Notes: generated from the sequence alone by a model not told the origin. Counted from the first letter of the stretch, positions 8,777 through 17,996 are shown. The stretch is 64,000 nucleotides of DNA from Gordonia zhenghanii (GCF_021738965.1 NZ_JAKKOQ010000006.1:248001-312000); one strand, 5' to 3'. A program made the numbers and translations.

Positions 8777-9018
8777 GGTCTCTCCTGTTCTGCGGGCTGC
8801 GCGAGTTCTGGGCAGGGCGTGGCCGCGGGGTTGCGATCCGGCTACTGCATCGGATCTAGTACAAGGATTATCATAGATATGAACTACGTCTCACCGAGTT
8901 CGCTCCGCGCGGGTGCAGTCTGTCGCAGATCGAACTCCCGGCCAGGCATATTTGTGGTAAAGATAATCATCAATAAGAAATTCGACGCACGATGCGACTC
9001 GAATGTGGAGGTTCTCTC
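8777..9018. promoter_or_regulatory. Divergent promoter region between SnoaL-SDR pair and thiolase operon
   Basis: This 242-bp intergenic region is AT-rich in its centre. TCATA-GA-TATGA (8872-8883) is a perfect 5-bp inverted repeat with a 2-bp spacer, a plausible operator half-site pair. Closer to the thiolase start, ATAATCATCAAT (8963-8974) recurs from the promoter of the leftward operon. TGGAGG precedes the thiolase ATG. No gene was seen here. Confidence 0.5.
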
Positions 9019-10197
9019 ATGCCAGACGCGGTGATCGTCGATGCGGTCCGTACTCCGATGGGGAAGGGGCGCGAAGGCGGAGCTCTTGCCGGCGTTCATC
9101 CCGTCGACCTCCTCGCCGGGGTGCTCGATTCGCTGGTGCGACGAACCGGCATCGACCCGGGCGAGGTCGAAGACATCCTGGTCGGCTGCGTAGGACAGAA
9201 CCTCGAACAGTCGGCCACGCCGGGCCGGATGGCCGCGCTGGCAGCGGGATTCCCCGTCCACGTTCCGTCCGTGACTATTGAGCGAAAGTGCGGTTCCGGT
9301 CAGCAGGCGGTCGATTTCGCCGTCCAAGGCGTCATGGCGGGCGCATACGACATGGTGATCGCCGGCGGCGTCGAGTCGATGAGTCGCGTCCCGATGGGGA
9401 GCGCGCGCGGCGACGCCGACCCATTCGGTCCCGGCGTCGAGAGCAGGTTCGGGACGCTCGTCGGCCAAGGCGTCTCCGCCGAACTCGTCGCCGACAAATG
9501 GAGCATCTCGCGTACCGCATTGGACGAGTACTCGGCGCGTTCGCATGAGCGGGCTGCAGCTGCAGCGGCACGCGGGGCCTTCGACAACGAGATCGTCGGG
9601 GTGCAGACCGCGGCGGGCGTCGTCGACAAAGACGAGACGATCCGTGCTGGGACCACGGCGGAGAAGCTCGGCGGACTGCGTGCGGTGTTCGGCACCGAGG
9701 CCAACGCCGAGCGTTTCCCGAGCATCGACTGGAAGGTCACCGCGGGCAACGCCTCTCAGATCACCGACGGGGCGTCGGCCCTGCTGATCATGAGCCAGGA
9801 GAAGGCTGATGCGCTCAAGCTCCGGCCGATCGCGCGAATAGTCGCCTCCGCGGTGACCGGTGACGACCCGATGCTCATGCTCACCGCGCCGATCCCCGCG
9901 TCGCGTCGGGCGCTCGCCAAAGCCGGTCTCACTATCGACGACATCGCGTCGTTCGAGGTGAACGAAGCGTTCGCATCCGTGCCGCTGGCGTATCAGCGTG
10001 AGCTGGGAATAGCGGACGACAATCTCAATCCGGTAGGCGGAGCGGTCGCACTCGGGCACCCGCTCGGTGCATCGGGCGCTCGCATCATGACGACCCTGAT
10101 CAACCACCTCGCCGCCACCGGTGGTCGGTACGGGTTGCAGACCATGTGCGAGGCGGGTGGCATGGCCAACGCGACGATCCTCGAGTCGCTGGCGTGA
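9019..10197 (+). CDS. Thiolase (acetyl-CoA acetyltransferase family)
   Basis: A 392-residue degradative-type thiolase that splits a 3-ketoacyl-CoA with CoA. The nucleophile is C91 in ERKCGSGQQA. The second active-site pair is the His in ALGHPLGASGAR and the Cys in QTMCEAGGMANA; the NEAFAS motif is also present. The start at MPDAVIVDAVRTP is supported by TGGAGG eight bases upstream and by family length. It leads a rightward operon with an SDR and an enoyl-CoA hydratase, so the three could carry out the lower beta-oxidation steps. It is divergent from the SnoaL-SDR pair and likely co-regulated with the leftward operon through shared upstream motifs. Confidence 0.93.
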   Translation: MPDAVIVDAVRTPMGKGREGGALAGVHPVDLLAGVLDSLVRRTGIDPGEVEDILVGCVGQNLEQSATPGRMAALAAGFPVHVPSVTIERKCGSGQQAVDFAVQGVMAGAYDMVIAGGVESMSRVPMGSARGDADPFGPGVESRFGTLVGQGVSAELVADKWSISRTALDEYSARSHERAAAAAARGAFDNEIVGVQTAAGVVDKDETIRAGTTAEKLGGLRAVFGTEANAERFPSIDWKVTAGNASQITDGASALLIMSQEKADALKLRPIARIVASAVTGDDPMLMLTAPIPASRRALAKAGLTIDDIASFEVNEAFASVPLAYQRELGIADDNLNPVGGAVALGHPLGASGARIMTTLINHLAATGGRYGLQTMCEAGGMANATILESLA

Positions 10198-10245
10198 CCG
10201 GCGCTCCAACTGACACTGATCCGTCCACGAGAAGGGAAGACTGAC

Positions 10246-11010
10246 ATGCAACTGACGAACTCGTCGGCCATCGTCACCGGAGGTGCGTCCGGGCTCGGTC
10301 TGGCCACCGTCAAACGACTCATCGAGCAAGGGGTCCACGTCGTGATCGTCGATCTGCCGACCTCGGCAGGTGCGGACGTCGCAGCCGACCTCGGCGACCT
10401 GGTCCAGTTCGGACCGGCAGACGTCGCCGACCCCACCGCCGTCGATGCGGCGCTCGACCTCGCCGAGACGCGTGCCCCGTTACGGACCGTGGTGCACTGC
10501 GCAGGCCGCGGTGGCACGGTCCGCGTCGTCGAACGCGACGGTGAACCCGGATCGCTCGATACCTACACCTCGCTGATCACCACTAATCTGATCGGCAGCT
10601 TCAACGTCCTCCGGCTGGCGGCCGCTCGTATGGTGAAGAACGAAGTGATCGACGGCGAGCGCGGCGTGGTCGTCATGACCGCATCGGTCGCCGCGTGGGA
10701 GGGGCAGATCGGTCAGATCCCATACGCCTCCGCGAAGGCAGGCGTCGTCGGGATGACACTCGTCGCAGCACGCGACTTGGCACGCAAGCTGGTCCGCGTG
10801 AACTCGATCGCGCCGGGTGTGTTCGACACCCCGATCCTCTCGCGCTTCTCGCAGGAGATCCGCGACGGACTCGCCGCACAGATCCCGAACCCCGCTCGGC
10901 TCGGCGATCCCGACGAATACGCGCGTCTGGCGATGGCGATCATCGACAACGGAATGCTCAACGGCGAGGTCATCCGCCTCGACGGTGCGATCAGGATGGC
11001 GCCGAAATGA
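10246..11010 (+). CDS. SDR, probable 3-hydroxyacyl-CoA dehydrogenase (type II-like)
   Basis: A 254-residue SDR resembling type II 3-hydroxyacyl-CoA dehydrogenase, which oxidises 3-hydroxyacyl-CoA to 3-ketoacyl-CoA. Glycine motif [12 protein letters not shown] is at residues 10-21. Acidic DLP after the second strand favours NAD. HCAGRGG, the [13 protein letters not shown] region and the catalytic YASAKAG are visible, followed by APGVFDTP. It lies between the thiolase and the enoyl-CoA hydratase. Its stop overlaps the hydratase start (ATGA), which supports one beta-oxidation operon. The assignment to acyl-CoA rather than another alcohol is contextual. Confidence 0.88.
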   Translation: MQLTNSSAIVTGGASGLGLATVKRLIEQGVHVVIVDLPTSAGADVAADLGDLVQFGPADVADPTAVDAALDLAETRAPLRTVVHCAGRGGTVRVVERDGEPGSLDTYTSLITTNLIGSFNVLRLAAARMVKNEVIDGERGVVVMTASVAAWEGQIGQIPYASAKAGVVGMTLVAARDLARKLVRVNSIAPGVFDTPILSRFSQEIRDGLAAQIPNPARLGDPDEYARLAMAIIDNGMLNGEVIRLDGAIRMAPK

Positions 11011-11765
11011 CAGTCCACACCGAAGTCCGGGGCGGCGTCCTGATCGTCACGATCGACCGTCCCGAAGTCAAGAACGCGATCGACACCGCCACCGCGCAGG
11101 CCATCGCCGACGCGATGGAGCGACTCGACGCGACGCCTGAACTCACTACAGGCGTCCTCACCGGCGCAGGCGGAACATTCTGCACCGGAATGGATCTCAA
11201 GGCGTTCCTCGCAGGCGAACGTCCCTCCATCGAGGGCCGCGGCTTCGCGGGCATCGCGCAGACGCCGCCAGCAAAGCCGGTGATCGCGGCAGTCGAAGGG
11301 CACGCCATCGCGGGCGGCTTCGAGATCGTCCTCGCGTGCGACCTCGTCGTGGCTTCGGAGACCGCAGTGTTCGGCCTTCCGGAGGTGAAGCGCGGTCTGC
11401 TCGCAGGCGGCGGCGGACTGCTCCGACTGCCCGAGCGAGTCCCCTACGCGCTCGGCCTCGAATGGGCGCTGACGGGCGACTTCGTTAGCGCGGAACAGGC
11501 CCGCGACGCGGGACTGATCAGCCGACTCACGCCGAAAGGTGACGCGCTCACCACGGCGATCGAACTCGCCGAGCGCATCGCGAAGAACGGACCCCTCGCC
11601 GTACGCGGCACCAAGGAGATCTGGACCGCGTCGCGCGACTGGAGCAACGATGAGCGCTTCGACAAGATGTGGGAGATCTACGAGCCGATCAGGTCGTCGG
11701 ACGACGCGAAAGAAGGTGCGACCGCGTTCCGCGAGAAGCGCGCGCCGGTGTGGAAGGGGCGCTGA
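11007..11765 (+). CDS. Enoyl-CoA hydratase/isomerase (crotonase family)
   Basis: A 252-residue crotonase-fold protein. The oxyanion-hole strands are TGAGGTFCTGMDLKAFLAG and AVEGHAIAGGFEIVLACDL. The canonical hydratase catalytic Glu pair is only partly present: the GLPEVKRGLLAGGGGL segment carries one Glu, so hydratase versus isomerase activity is open. The ATG overlaps the preceding SDR stop by four bases (ATGA) and the FprB-like gene starts three bases after its stop. These overlaps support thiolase-SDR-crotonase co-translation. Confidence 0.9.
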   Translation: MTVHTEVRGGVLIVTIDRPEVKNAIDTATAQAIADAMERLDATPELTTGVLTGAGGTFCTGMDLKAFLAGERPSIEGRGFAGIAQTPPAKPVIAAVEGHAIAGGFEIVLACDLVVASETAVFGLPEVKRGLLAGGGGLLRLPERVPYALGLEWALTGDFVSAEQARDAGLISRLTPKGDALTTAIELAERIAKNGPLAVRGTKEIWTASRDWSNDERFDKMWEIYEPIRSSDDAKEGATAFREKRAPVWKGR

Positions 11766-11768
11766 CCC

Positions 11769-13427
11769 GTGACGTTCGTGATCACGCGTCCGTGCTGCAA
11801 CGACGCGAGCTGCGTCAGCGTGTGTCCGGTGAACTGCATACATCCGACGCCCGAGGAGCCGGAGTTCCGCACGGCGGAGATGCTCTACATCGACCCGGAG
11901 ACCTGCATCGACTGTGGAGCGTGCGTCGACGCGTGTCCGGTCGGGGCGATCTTCCCCGATGACGAGCTCGCCGAGGAGGACGAACCGTACCTCCGATTGA
12001 ACGCCGACTACTACCTCGACCACGAGGTCGACGCGGGTGAGCCGAAGCCGGTCCGCACGCCGAAGCTTCCCGAGGGGGAGGTGCACGTCGCTGTCGTCGG
12101 CGCCGGGCCCGCGGCGTTCTATGCGACCGAGGAACTGGTCCGCCATCCCAGCGTGCACGTCGACATGTTCGACCGGCTGCCGACCCCGTACGGGCTGGTC
12201 CGTGCGGGTGTCGCCCCGGATCACTCAGCGACCAAGTCGGTCGAACGGACCTTCTCGTCGACGGCACGCAAGAAGAACTTCCAGTACTGCCTGGGAGTCA
12301 CGGTCGGTGAGGACATCACGCACGACGAGTTGACCGAGCGGTACCACGCCGTCGTGTACGCGAGCGGCGCGTCGACGGACAAACGGCTCGGCGTCGACGG
12401 CGAGTCGTTGCCCGGTTCGGTGGCCGCCACGGACTTCGTCGCCTGGTACAACGGTCATCCCGACCACGCTGACGACGCCTTCGATTTCTCGTCGGCGCGC
12501 GCGGTGATCGTCGGCAACGGGAACGTGGCGCTCGACGTCGCGCGGATCCTGCTGACCGACCCGGACGATCTCGCCTCGACCGACATCGCCGAACACGCGC
12601 TCGACGCGTTGCGGTCGTCGGCAGTCCGGGAGGTCGTGATCCTGGGGCGTCGCAGCATCGCCGACGGGGCGTACACCAACTCCGAGTTCCTCTCGATGCG
12701 ACTCGTCGACGGCGTGGACGTCGTCATCGACGCCGACGATCTGGAACTGGGTGACGAGTTGGCTCGGCAGGTGTCCGAGGGCAGCGTCGACAGCACAATC
12801 GGATCGAAGGTCAGGCTCGCCCGCGAATACGCGGATCACGGGGCACAGGGGGCGGACAAGCGGTTCGTGTTCCGTTACCTGACGGCCCCGACCCGGATCC
12901 TCGGTGAGGATCGGGTGACCGGGGTTCGGGTGGTGCGCAACACGTTCGACGCGGACGCCGGCCGCATCGTCCCGACCGAGGAGACCTCGGACATCGCTAC
13001 TGGACTGGTGATCCGGTCCATCGGCTACCGCGGAGTCGCCGTCGACGGACTGCCGTTCGACGACGCAGCGGGGGTGGTGCCCAACGACGCGGGGCGCGTC
13101 GTCGGCGACGACGGAGTTCACGTTCCGGGCCACTACGTCGCAGGCTGGCTCAAGCGTGGCGCATCCGGCGGCATCGGGACCAACCGGTTCTGCGGCCAGG
13201 AGACTGCATCGTCGTTGATCGCGGACATCATCGCCGGGTCACTGCCGGCTCCGACCGGATCGCGCGACGACGTCGCCGGACTGCTGGCCTCGCGTGGCGT
13301 CGAGCCGATCGACAGCACCGGGTGGGCGGCGATCGACAAGGCCGAGCGCGACGCCGGGCGGGCGTCGGGTCGGCCACGGCGCAAGATTGTCACCGTCGAC
13401 GGACTGCGCGCGGCGGCCGGAGGTTAG
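11769..13427 (+). CDS. fprB: Ferredoxin plus ferredoxin-NADP reductase fusion (FprB-like)
   Basis: A 552-residue fusion of an N-terminal bacterial ferredoxin and an adrenodoxin-reductase-like NADPH/FAD domain. Residues 1-75 carry CCNDASCVSVCPVNCIHP and CIDCGACVDACPVGAI, the two cysteine sets of a seven- or eight-iron ferredoxin. From about residue 105 follow the FAD motif VAVVGAGPAAFYA, the LPTPYGLVRAGVAPDH segment, the NADP motif VIVGNGNVALDVAR, and GWLKRGASGGIGTN near the end. M. tuberculosis FprB has this layout. The start is GTG, three bases after the hydratase. It could feed electrons from NADPH to an oxygenase, or act in reverse, in this pathway. A strong inverted repeat follows the stop. 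Confidence 0.93.
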   Translation: MTFVITRPCCNDASCVSVCPVNCIHPTPEEPEFRTAEMLYIDPETCIDCGACVDACPVGAIFPDDELAEEDEPYLRLNADYYLDHEVDAGEPKPVRTPKLPEGEVHVAVVGAGPAAFYATEELVRHPSVHVDMFDRLPTPYGLVRAGVAPDHSATKSVERTFSSTARKKNFQYCLGVTVGEDITHDELTERYHAVVYASGASTDKRLGVDGESLPGSVAATDFVAWYNGHPDHADDAFDFSSARAVIVGNGNVALDVARILLTDPDDLASTDIAEHALDALRSSAVREVVILGRRSIADGAYTNSEFLSMRLVDGVDVVIDADDLELGDELARQVSEGSVDSTIGSKVRLAREYADHGAQGADKRFVFRYLTAPTRILGEDRVTGVRVVRNTFDADAGRIVPTEETSDIATGLVIRSIGYRGVAVDGLPFDDAAGVVPNDAGRVVGDDGVHVPGHYVAGWLKRGASGGIGTNRFCGQETASSLIADIIAGSLPAPTGSRDDVAGLLASRGVEPIDSTGWAAIDKAERDAGRASGRPRRKIVTVDGLRAAAGG

Positions 13428-13439
13428 GACGATTGGATT

Positions 13440-13481
13440 CCGCGGACCCGCCGGGCTGAAAAAGCCGCAACGGGTCCGCGG
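13440..13481. terminator. Bidirectional hairpin between convergent fprB and alcohol dehydrogenase genes
   Basis: A perfect 11-bp inverted repeat (CCGCGGACCCG at 13440-13450, CGGGTCCGCGG at 13471-13481) encloses a 20-base loop. The loop itself contains a small GGCT/AGCC hairpin around GAAAA. There is no T-run. Its place between convergent genes makes a shared terminator the most likely role. Confidence 0.7.
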
Positions 13482-13506
13482 AGAACAGGGCCTACTCAGT
13501 GGAAGG

Positions 13507-14619
13507 CTAGGACGCGTGATCGATCACGCCGCGGACGTTGAGCCCGTTACGCAGATCCTCGTATCCCTGGTTGACGTCTTCGAGCGAGTAGCGCTTGGTG
13601 ATGAGCTCGTCGAGTTTGAGCTGACCGGCGTCGTACAGGCGGAGAAGTCGGACGATGTCGTACTGCGGGTTCATCGACCCGAACAGCGTGCCCATGATCG
13701 TCTTCTGATTGAGCGTCAGGTCGGTTCCCGAGACCTGGACGGTCAGCTTCGTCGGATCGGCCAAGCCGGTGATGACGACCCGGCCGCCCTTGCCGATCAC
13801 TGCGGTCGCCGCCTGCACGACGGGTACGTCCACCGTGCCCACGAGAATCAGTGCCGCGTCGGCGCCCTGGCCCCAGGTGATCTCAGTGACCTTCTCCTGC
13901 GCCTCCTCCGCGGTGGCGAAGGCATGCGTCGCACCGAATTTGAGCGCTTGTTCGCGCTTCATCTGCACCGGGTCCACGACGACGACGTACTTGCAGCCGG
14001 CCGAGACAGCGCCCTGCACAGCGTTGATGCCGAGGCCGCCGATGCCGTAGATCACCGCGGTGTCGCCCGCTCGCAGATTGCCCGCGTTCACCGCGGTGCC
14101 CCACCCGGACGGAACTCCGCAGCCGACGAGGACCGCCGTCTCCAACGGGAGCCAGTCGTCCACCTTGACGACCGAGTGCTGGGAGATGGTGGCGTACTCG
14201 GAGAACGTGCCGAGCATGCACATGCCGCCGAAGTCCTTGCCGTCGCCGTGGAAGCGGAACGTGCCGTCGGGCAGATATCCCTCGAGGATCGTCGCGCCCA
14301 TGTCGCACAGATTCTGGCGACCGGTGGAGCAGTACCGGCAGGTTCCGCAGTTGGGGATGAAACTGCACACCACGTGGTCGCCCGCCTTCACCTTCGTGAC
14401 GCCAGGGCCGACCTCTTGGATGACTCCCGAGCCCTCGTGTCCGCCGACGATCGGGTAGCGGGGCGGCAGGTCGCCGTCGGTCAGGTGCAGATCCGAGTGG
14501 CAGAGGCCTGCCGCGGTGAACTTGATGAGGACTTCGCCTGCCTTAGGGCCGTCGAGGTCGAGCTCCATGATCTCGAAGGGCTTGCCCGCTTCGAGGAGCA
14601 CAGCTGCTTTGGTCTTCAT
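13507..14619 (-). CDS. NDMA-dependent (mycofactocin-type) zinc alcohol dehydrogenase
   Basis: A 370-residue zinc MDR alcohol dehydrogenase. Catalytic zinc ligands are C40 (GLCHSDLH), H61/E62 (GGHEGSG) and C167; structural zinc ligands are C91, C94, C97 and C105. The Rossmann loop is GIGGLG at 192-197. The sequence matches the NDMA-dependent alcohol dehydrogenase family, in which NAD(H) stays tightly bound and the reducing equivalents leave through an artificial acceptor or, as proposed for the natural carrier, mycofactocin. That family assignment is from recognition, not a search. It sits just downstream of an aldehyde dehydrogenase and an AcoR-like regulator, so the unit should convert an alcohol to an acid. 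Mycofactocin genes occur about 26 kb away in this window. Confidence 0.88.
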   Translation of the reverse strand: MKTKAAVLLEAGKPFEIMELDLDGPKAGEVLIKFTAAGLCHSDLHLTDGDLPPRYPIVGGHEGSGVIQEVGPGVTKVKAGDHVVCSFIPNCGTCRYCSTGRQNLCDMGATILEGYLPDGTFRFHGDGKDFGGMCMLGTFSEYATISQHSVVKVDDWLPLETAVLVGCGVPSGWGTAVNAGNLRAGDTAVIYGIGGLGINAVQGAVSAGCKYVVVVDPVQMKREQALKFGATHAFATAEEAQEKVTEITWGQGADAALILVGTVDVPVVQAATAVIGKGGRVVITGLADPTKLTVQVSGTDLTLNQKTIMGTLFGSMNPQYDIVRLLRLYDAGQLKLDELITKRYSLEDVNQGYEDLRNGLNVRGVIDHAS

Positions 14620-14648
14620 GATTCTTCTCGTTTCTGTGGGTGGACGGG

Positions 14649-16148
14649 TCAGAGTGCGACGTTGACGGACTTGGTCTGGGTGTAGAGATCGATGGCGGAG
14701 TCGCCGAGCTCGCGACCCCACCCGGACTGCTTGAATCCACCGAACGGGAGGGCGGTGTCGAAGCCGTTGTACTGGTTGACCCACACCGAACCGGCCTGGA
14801 CGGCGGCCGCGGTACGGTGCGCTTTCGAGATGTCCTTGGTCCAGATGCCCGCGGCGAGTCCGTAGATCGAGTTGTTCGCGGCCTGCGCCACGTCTTCCTC
14901 ACCGTCGAACGGGAGCGCGACGACCACCGGGCCGAAGATCTCCTCCTCGACGATGGAGAACTCGGGCTTCACGTCGACGAACACGGTCGGCTCGACGAAG
15001 TATCCTTCGGTGCCCCATCGCTTGCCGCCGGTGAGTGCGCGGGCCCCGTCGGCGAGCCCCTGCTGGATGTAGCTGCTTACCCGGTCGAACTGCTCCTGCG
15101 ACACCAACGGCCCCAGCTCCGTCGCCGGGTCGAGGCCGGGACCGATCTTGGCTTGGGACGCCGCGTCGGCGACCGCCTGCGTGAAGTCGTCGAAGATCTC
15201 CCGCTGGACGAACATGCGGGTGCCTGCCACACAGCACTGGCCGTGGTTGAACATCCAGGCGGCGACGGACCCGGCGACGGCGGCGTCGAAATCGGCGTCC
15301 GCGTAGACGATGTTCGGGCTCTTGCCACCCAGCTCGAGTGACACTTTCTTCAGATTGCCGGTCGACGCTTGGACGATCTTCTTGCCGACCTCGGTGGATC
15401 CGGTGAACGCGACCTTGTCGACGTCCATGTGCGCCGACAGCGCAGCGCCCGCGTCGCCGTAGCCGGGGACGATGTTGACAACGCCGGGCGGGAACCCGGC
15501 CTCCTCGAAGAGTTCACCGAGCATCAGCGCGCTCAGCGGAGTCTGTTCGGCGGGTTTGAGGACCACCGTGTTGCCTGCGGCCAGCGCGGGTGCGAGCTTC
15601 CACGTGGTCATCAGGATGGGGAAGTTCCACGGGACGATCTGTCCACACACGCCGAGGGACTCACGACGGGTATAGGCGTGGAACTGCTGCTCCGGGGGTG
15701 CGAACGGCATGGACGGGGTGACCGACGACCCGGAGATCTTGGTGACCAGACCGGCGTTGTAGCGCCAGACGTCGGCCGACCAGGGAACGTCGACCGCGGA
15801 CGCGATCGAGACCGACTTGCCGTTGTCGAGGGCTTCGAGTTGGCCGAAGACGTCTGCGCGTTCGCTGAGCAGGTCGCCGATCCGCCAGATCAGACGTTCG
15901 CGCTCGTTCGGCCGCATCCGCGACCACGGGCCCTCGTACGCTGCGCGGGCGGCGGCGACTGCGCGGTCGATGTCGGCGGCTTCGCCGTGGGCGACATTCG
16001 TGATGACCTGTCCGGTCGCCGGGTCGTGCGTGGCGAACGTCCGGCCCGATGCGGCGTCGACCCACTGTCCGCCGATCAGCATTGTGCGGTCCGCCGCGAC
16101 GAAGTCGGCGACGGCGGGGAGCAGGGCCGGGTCCAGAGTCGTGGTCAT
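14649..16148 (-). CDS. Aldehyde dehydrogenase
   Basis: A 499-residue canonical aldehyde dehydrogenase. It contains PWNFP, VVLKPAEQTPL, FTGSTEVGKK, the base-containing SLELGGKSPN and the nucleophile in NHGQCCVAG. It ends TQTKSVNVAL. A perfect AGGAGG lies just upstream of the ATG. It precedes the alcohol dehydrogenase in the same leftward transcription unit, separated by about 30 bp, so together they likely oxidise a primary alcohol to the carboxylate. Unlike the aldehyde dehydrogenase at 961-2436, all canonical cofactor residues are present. The physiological alcohol is not known. Confidence 0.93.
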   Translation of the reverse strand: MTTTLDPALLPAVADFVAADRTMLIGGQWVDAASGRTFATHDPATGQVITNVAHGEAADIDRAVAAARAAYEGPWSRMRPNERERLIWRIGDLLSERADVFGQLEALDNGKSVSIASAVDVPWSADVWRYNAGLVTKISGSSVTPSMPFAPPEQQFHAYTRRESLGVCGQIVPWNFPILMTTWKLAPALAAGNTVVLKPAEQTPLSALMLGELFEEAGFPPGVVNIVPGYGDAGAALSAHMDVDKVAFTGSTEVGKKIVQASTGNLKKVSLELGGKSPNIVYADADFDAAVAGSVAAWMFNHGQCCVAGTRMFVQREIFDDFTQAVADAASQAKIGPGLDPATELGPLVSQEQFDRVSSYIQQGLADGARALTGGKRWGTEGYFVEPTVFVDVKPEFSIVEEEIFGPVVVALPFDGEEDVAQAANNSIYGLAAGIWTKDISKAHRTAAAVQAGSVWVNQYNGFDTALPFGGFKQSGWGRELGDSAIDLYTQTKSVNVAL

Positions 16149-16267
16149 CGGTACCTCCTAGCGAGAGATGTGAAGTGCGCCACTGTGGCGTACGTCATTT
16201 CTCCCACGTTCGGCGAGGCGGCACGTGTCCGGAAACTGAACAGTCCGCGTGCACACGTGGCCACCGT
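16149..16267. promoter_or_regulatory. Operator-rich gap upstream of the aldehyde/alcohol dehydrogenase operon
   Basis: This gap separates the AcoR-like regulator from the operon it probably controls. CGCCAC-T-GTGGCG (16178-16190) is a perfect 6-bp inverted repeat. A second pair, CTGAAC (16236-16241) and GTTCAG (16266-16271), spans 24 bp and touches the regulator's stop. Either could be the regulator binding site; the function is inferred from position and symmetry. Confidence 0.5.
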
Positions 16268-17872
16268 TCAGATCCCGAGTGCCCGAATCCTGGCATAGAG
16301 GGTCGTGCGGCTGATGCCGAGCGCCTTCGATGCGTGACTCTTGTTCCCGCGAGCAGTGTCGAGCGCGTCGAGGATGGCCTGCCTCTCGGCCTGCTCCAGA
16401 CCCATCAGCTTCGACGCGCGAGTGGAGCCGCGGTACTCCTCGGGCAGGTCGACGGCGCCTATCGCACGTGAACCGCGTGCCGCTGCCGCGGCTGCGGCCT
16501 GGCCGAGGACGATGCTCAATTCGGTGAGGTTTCCCGGCCACTCCTGGCAGACGAGGGCGTCCGCGGCGTCTGAGTGTAGTTCCAGGCGCGAGTCGATGCC
16601 CCGCAGCATGGCCTGACCGAGCGACGCGAGTTCCGTCGTGCGCTGACGCAACGGCCGCGGGGTGATCCGATGCCTGCAGCACGCAGTGAGTGCGGCAGCC
16701 GGGCTCGACAGCGATTCGACGGGGCCGGTGATGATCACGATCGGCGGGTCCGGCGATCCGCGGCCCGAGACCGCCGCATGTAGCAGGCGGAGCGATCGTT
16801 CGTCGAGGAGATCGGCTCCGTCGACGATGACGCCGCGGCCCGACAGCCGCGACGCGCGCAGGACGGCCGCGACGTCGATCGGAGTCCCGTCCAGGATCGA
16901 CGCCGCCACGTCGACGAGAGTCGCCTCGTCGGCGGGGACCCGAGTGAAGGCGTGCGTCGTGCGGCCGGTCCCCGTCTCGCCGCAGATCGCAGTGGTCGCG
17001 GCGACGGTCGCAGGCGAGCCCAGTCCGGTCGCGGGCGCGAGGTCGTCAAGCCGTGGGCGGAGGCGGAAGACCGCCGCATACTGCACACCAGGCACCCGGT
17101 CGACCACGATGTCGGCGACGACGCCGCACACGAGGGTGATGGTCGGTGGCGCATTCCTCTCACCGACCAGGAGTCGCAACGTGCCGAAGTCGCCTGGGGC
17201 GAGGAGTTGGGAGGCGAGCGAGTTCGCGAGTTGGAGGTCGTCGCCGACGGCGGCGACCGCTCGGTCACGTCGCGCCGACGCGTACTCGAAGGCGGACACC
17301 ACTGCGCGGTGGTCGGCGTGGGAGCGGCTCAACAGTCGGTCGGCGATGTCGTCGACGAGTCCGCGGATCAACGGCGCTGACAGCGGATTCACGCGGTCGG
17401 CGACCTCGGCCATGCAGATGATTCCGGCGAGCCGTCGTGTCGCCGGATGAATGATCGGCCTGCCGAAGCAGCTCAGCGATCGGAACTGTTCGAGATAGTG
17501 CTCGCTGCCGTTGATGACGACGTCGCCCCGTACCTCCGCGGTGGTGCCCAGTGCGGTCGTGCCCATCTCTCGCTCGCCGAACGCCGCGCCGTGGACGGCC
17601 CCGGCACTCTCGAATCGGCGTTCCAGAGTCGCATCGGCCGACACTCGAGCGACCATCCGGCTCTCACTGTCGACCAGGAGGAGCGCGGTCTCGGTCCCCC
17701 CGAGCGTCTGGGCCGCACGTGCGAGAACCGGGCGTGCCGCGTCGAGGAGCGGGTCCGCGGACGCGACGTCGGAGAGCATCGGCTCCGGGCGGGCGTCACG
17801 TTGTAGCCCGGAGGACGCGACACGTCGCCACGACGCCGCGATCACATCGCGATGGGGGAGGCTGGTGGTCAC
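16268..17872 (-). CDS. AcoR-like transcriptional regulator with GAF, degenerate AAA+ and Fis domains
   Basis: A 534-residue regulator with the layout of AcoR-type activators. The N-terminal sensor region (about 50-180) is GAF-like and contains VHGAAFGEREMGTTALGTT and GSEHYLEQF. The middle (about 295-470) resembles a reduced AAA+ domain, with a P-loop-like GETGTGRTT in which the usual Lys is Arg. The sigma-54-contacting GAFTGA motif is missing. The C-terminus is a Fis-type helix-turn-helix (NKSHASKALGISRTTLYARI). Actinobacteria lack sigma-54, so this is probably a sigma-70-dependent activator or repressor, as known for similar actinobacterial proteins. The GTG start follows a CACAGT box by six bases, consistent with a leaderless mRNA. 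It lies directly upstream of the dehydrogenase operon, its likely target. Confidence 0.85.
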   Translation of the reverse strand: MTTSLPHRDVIAASWRRVASSGLQRDARPEPMLSDVASADPLLDAARPVLARAAQTLGGTETALLLVDSESRMVARVSADATLERRFESAGAVHGAAFGEREMGTTALGTTAEVRGDVVINGSEHYLEQFRSLSCFGRPIIHPATRRLAGIICMAEVADRVNPLSAPLIRGLVDDIADRLLSRSHADHRAVVSAFEYASARRDRAVAAVGDDLQLANSLASQLLAPGDFGTLRLLVGERNAPPTITLVCGVVADIVVDRVPGVQYAAVFRLRPRLDDLAPATGLGSPATVAATTAICGETGTGRTTHAFTRVPADEATLVDVAASILDGTPIDVAAVLRASRLSGRGVIVDGADLLDERSLRLLHAAVSGRGSPDPPIVIITGPVESLSSPAAALTACCRHRITPRPLRQRTTELASLGQAMLRGIDSRLELHSDAADALVCQEWPGNLTELSIVLGQAAAAAAARGSRAIGAVDLPEEYRGSTRASKLMGLEQAERQAILDALDTARGNKSHASKALGISRTTLYARIRALGI

Positions 17873-17996
17873 GGCTCTACTGTGGCATGGATTACATTTT
17901 GCCGGTACCCGTTGCAGCGCGTTGCGTCCGATCAGGTGCCGAGGCTGTGCCTCGGCCGGTCGGTGCCGACTGCCGCGGTCCGGTTACGGTTGAGTC

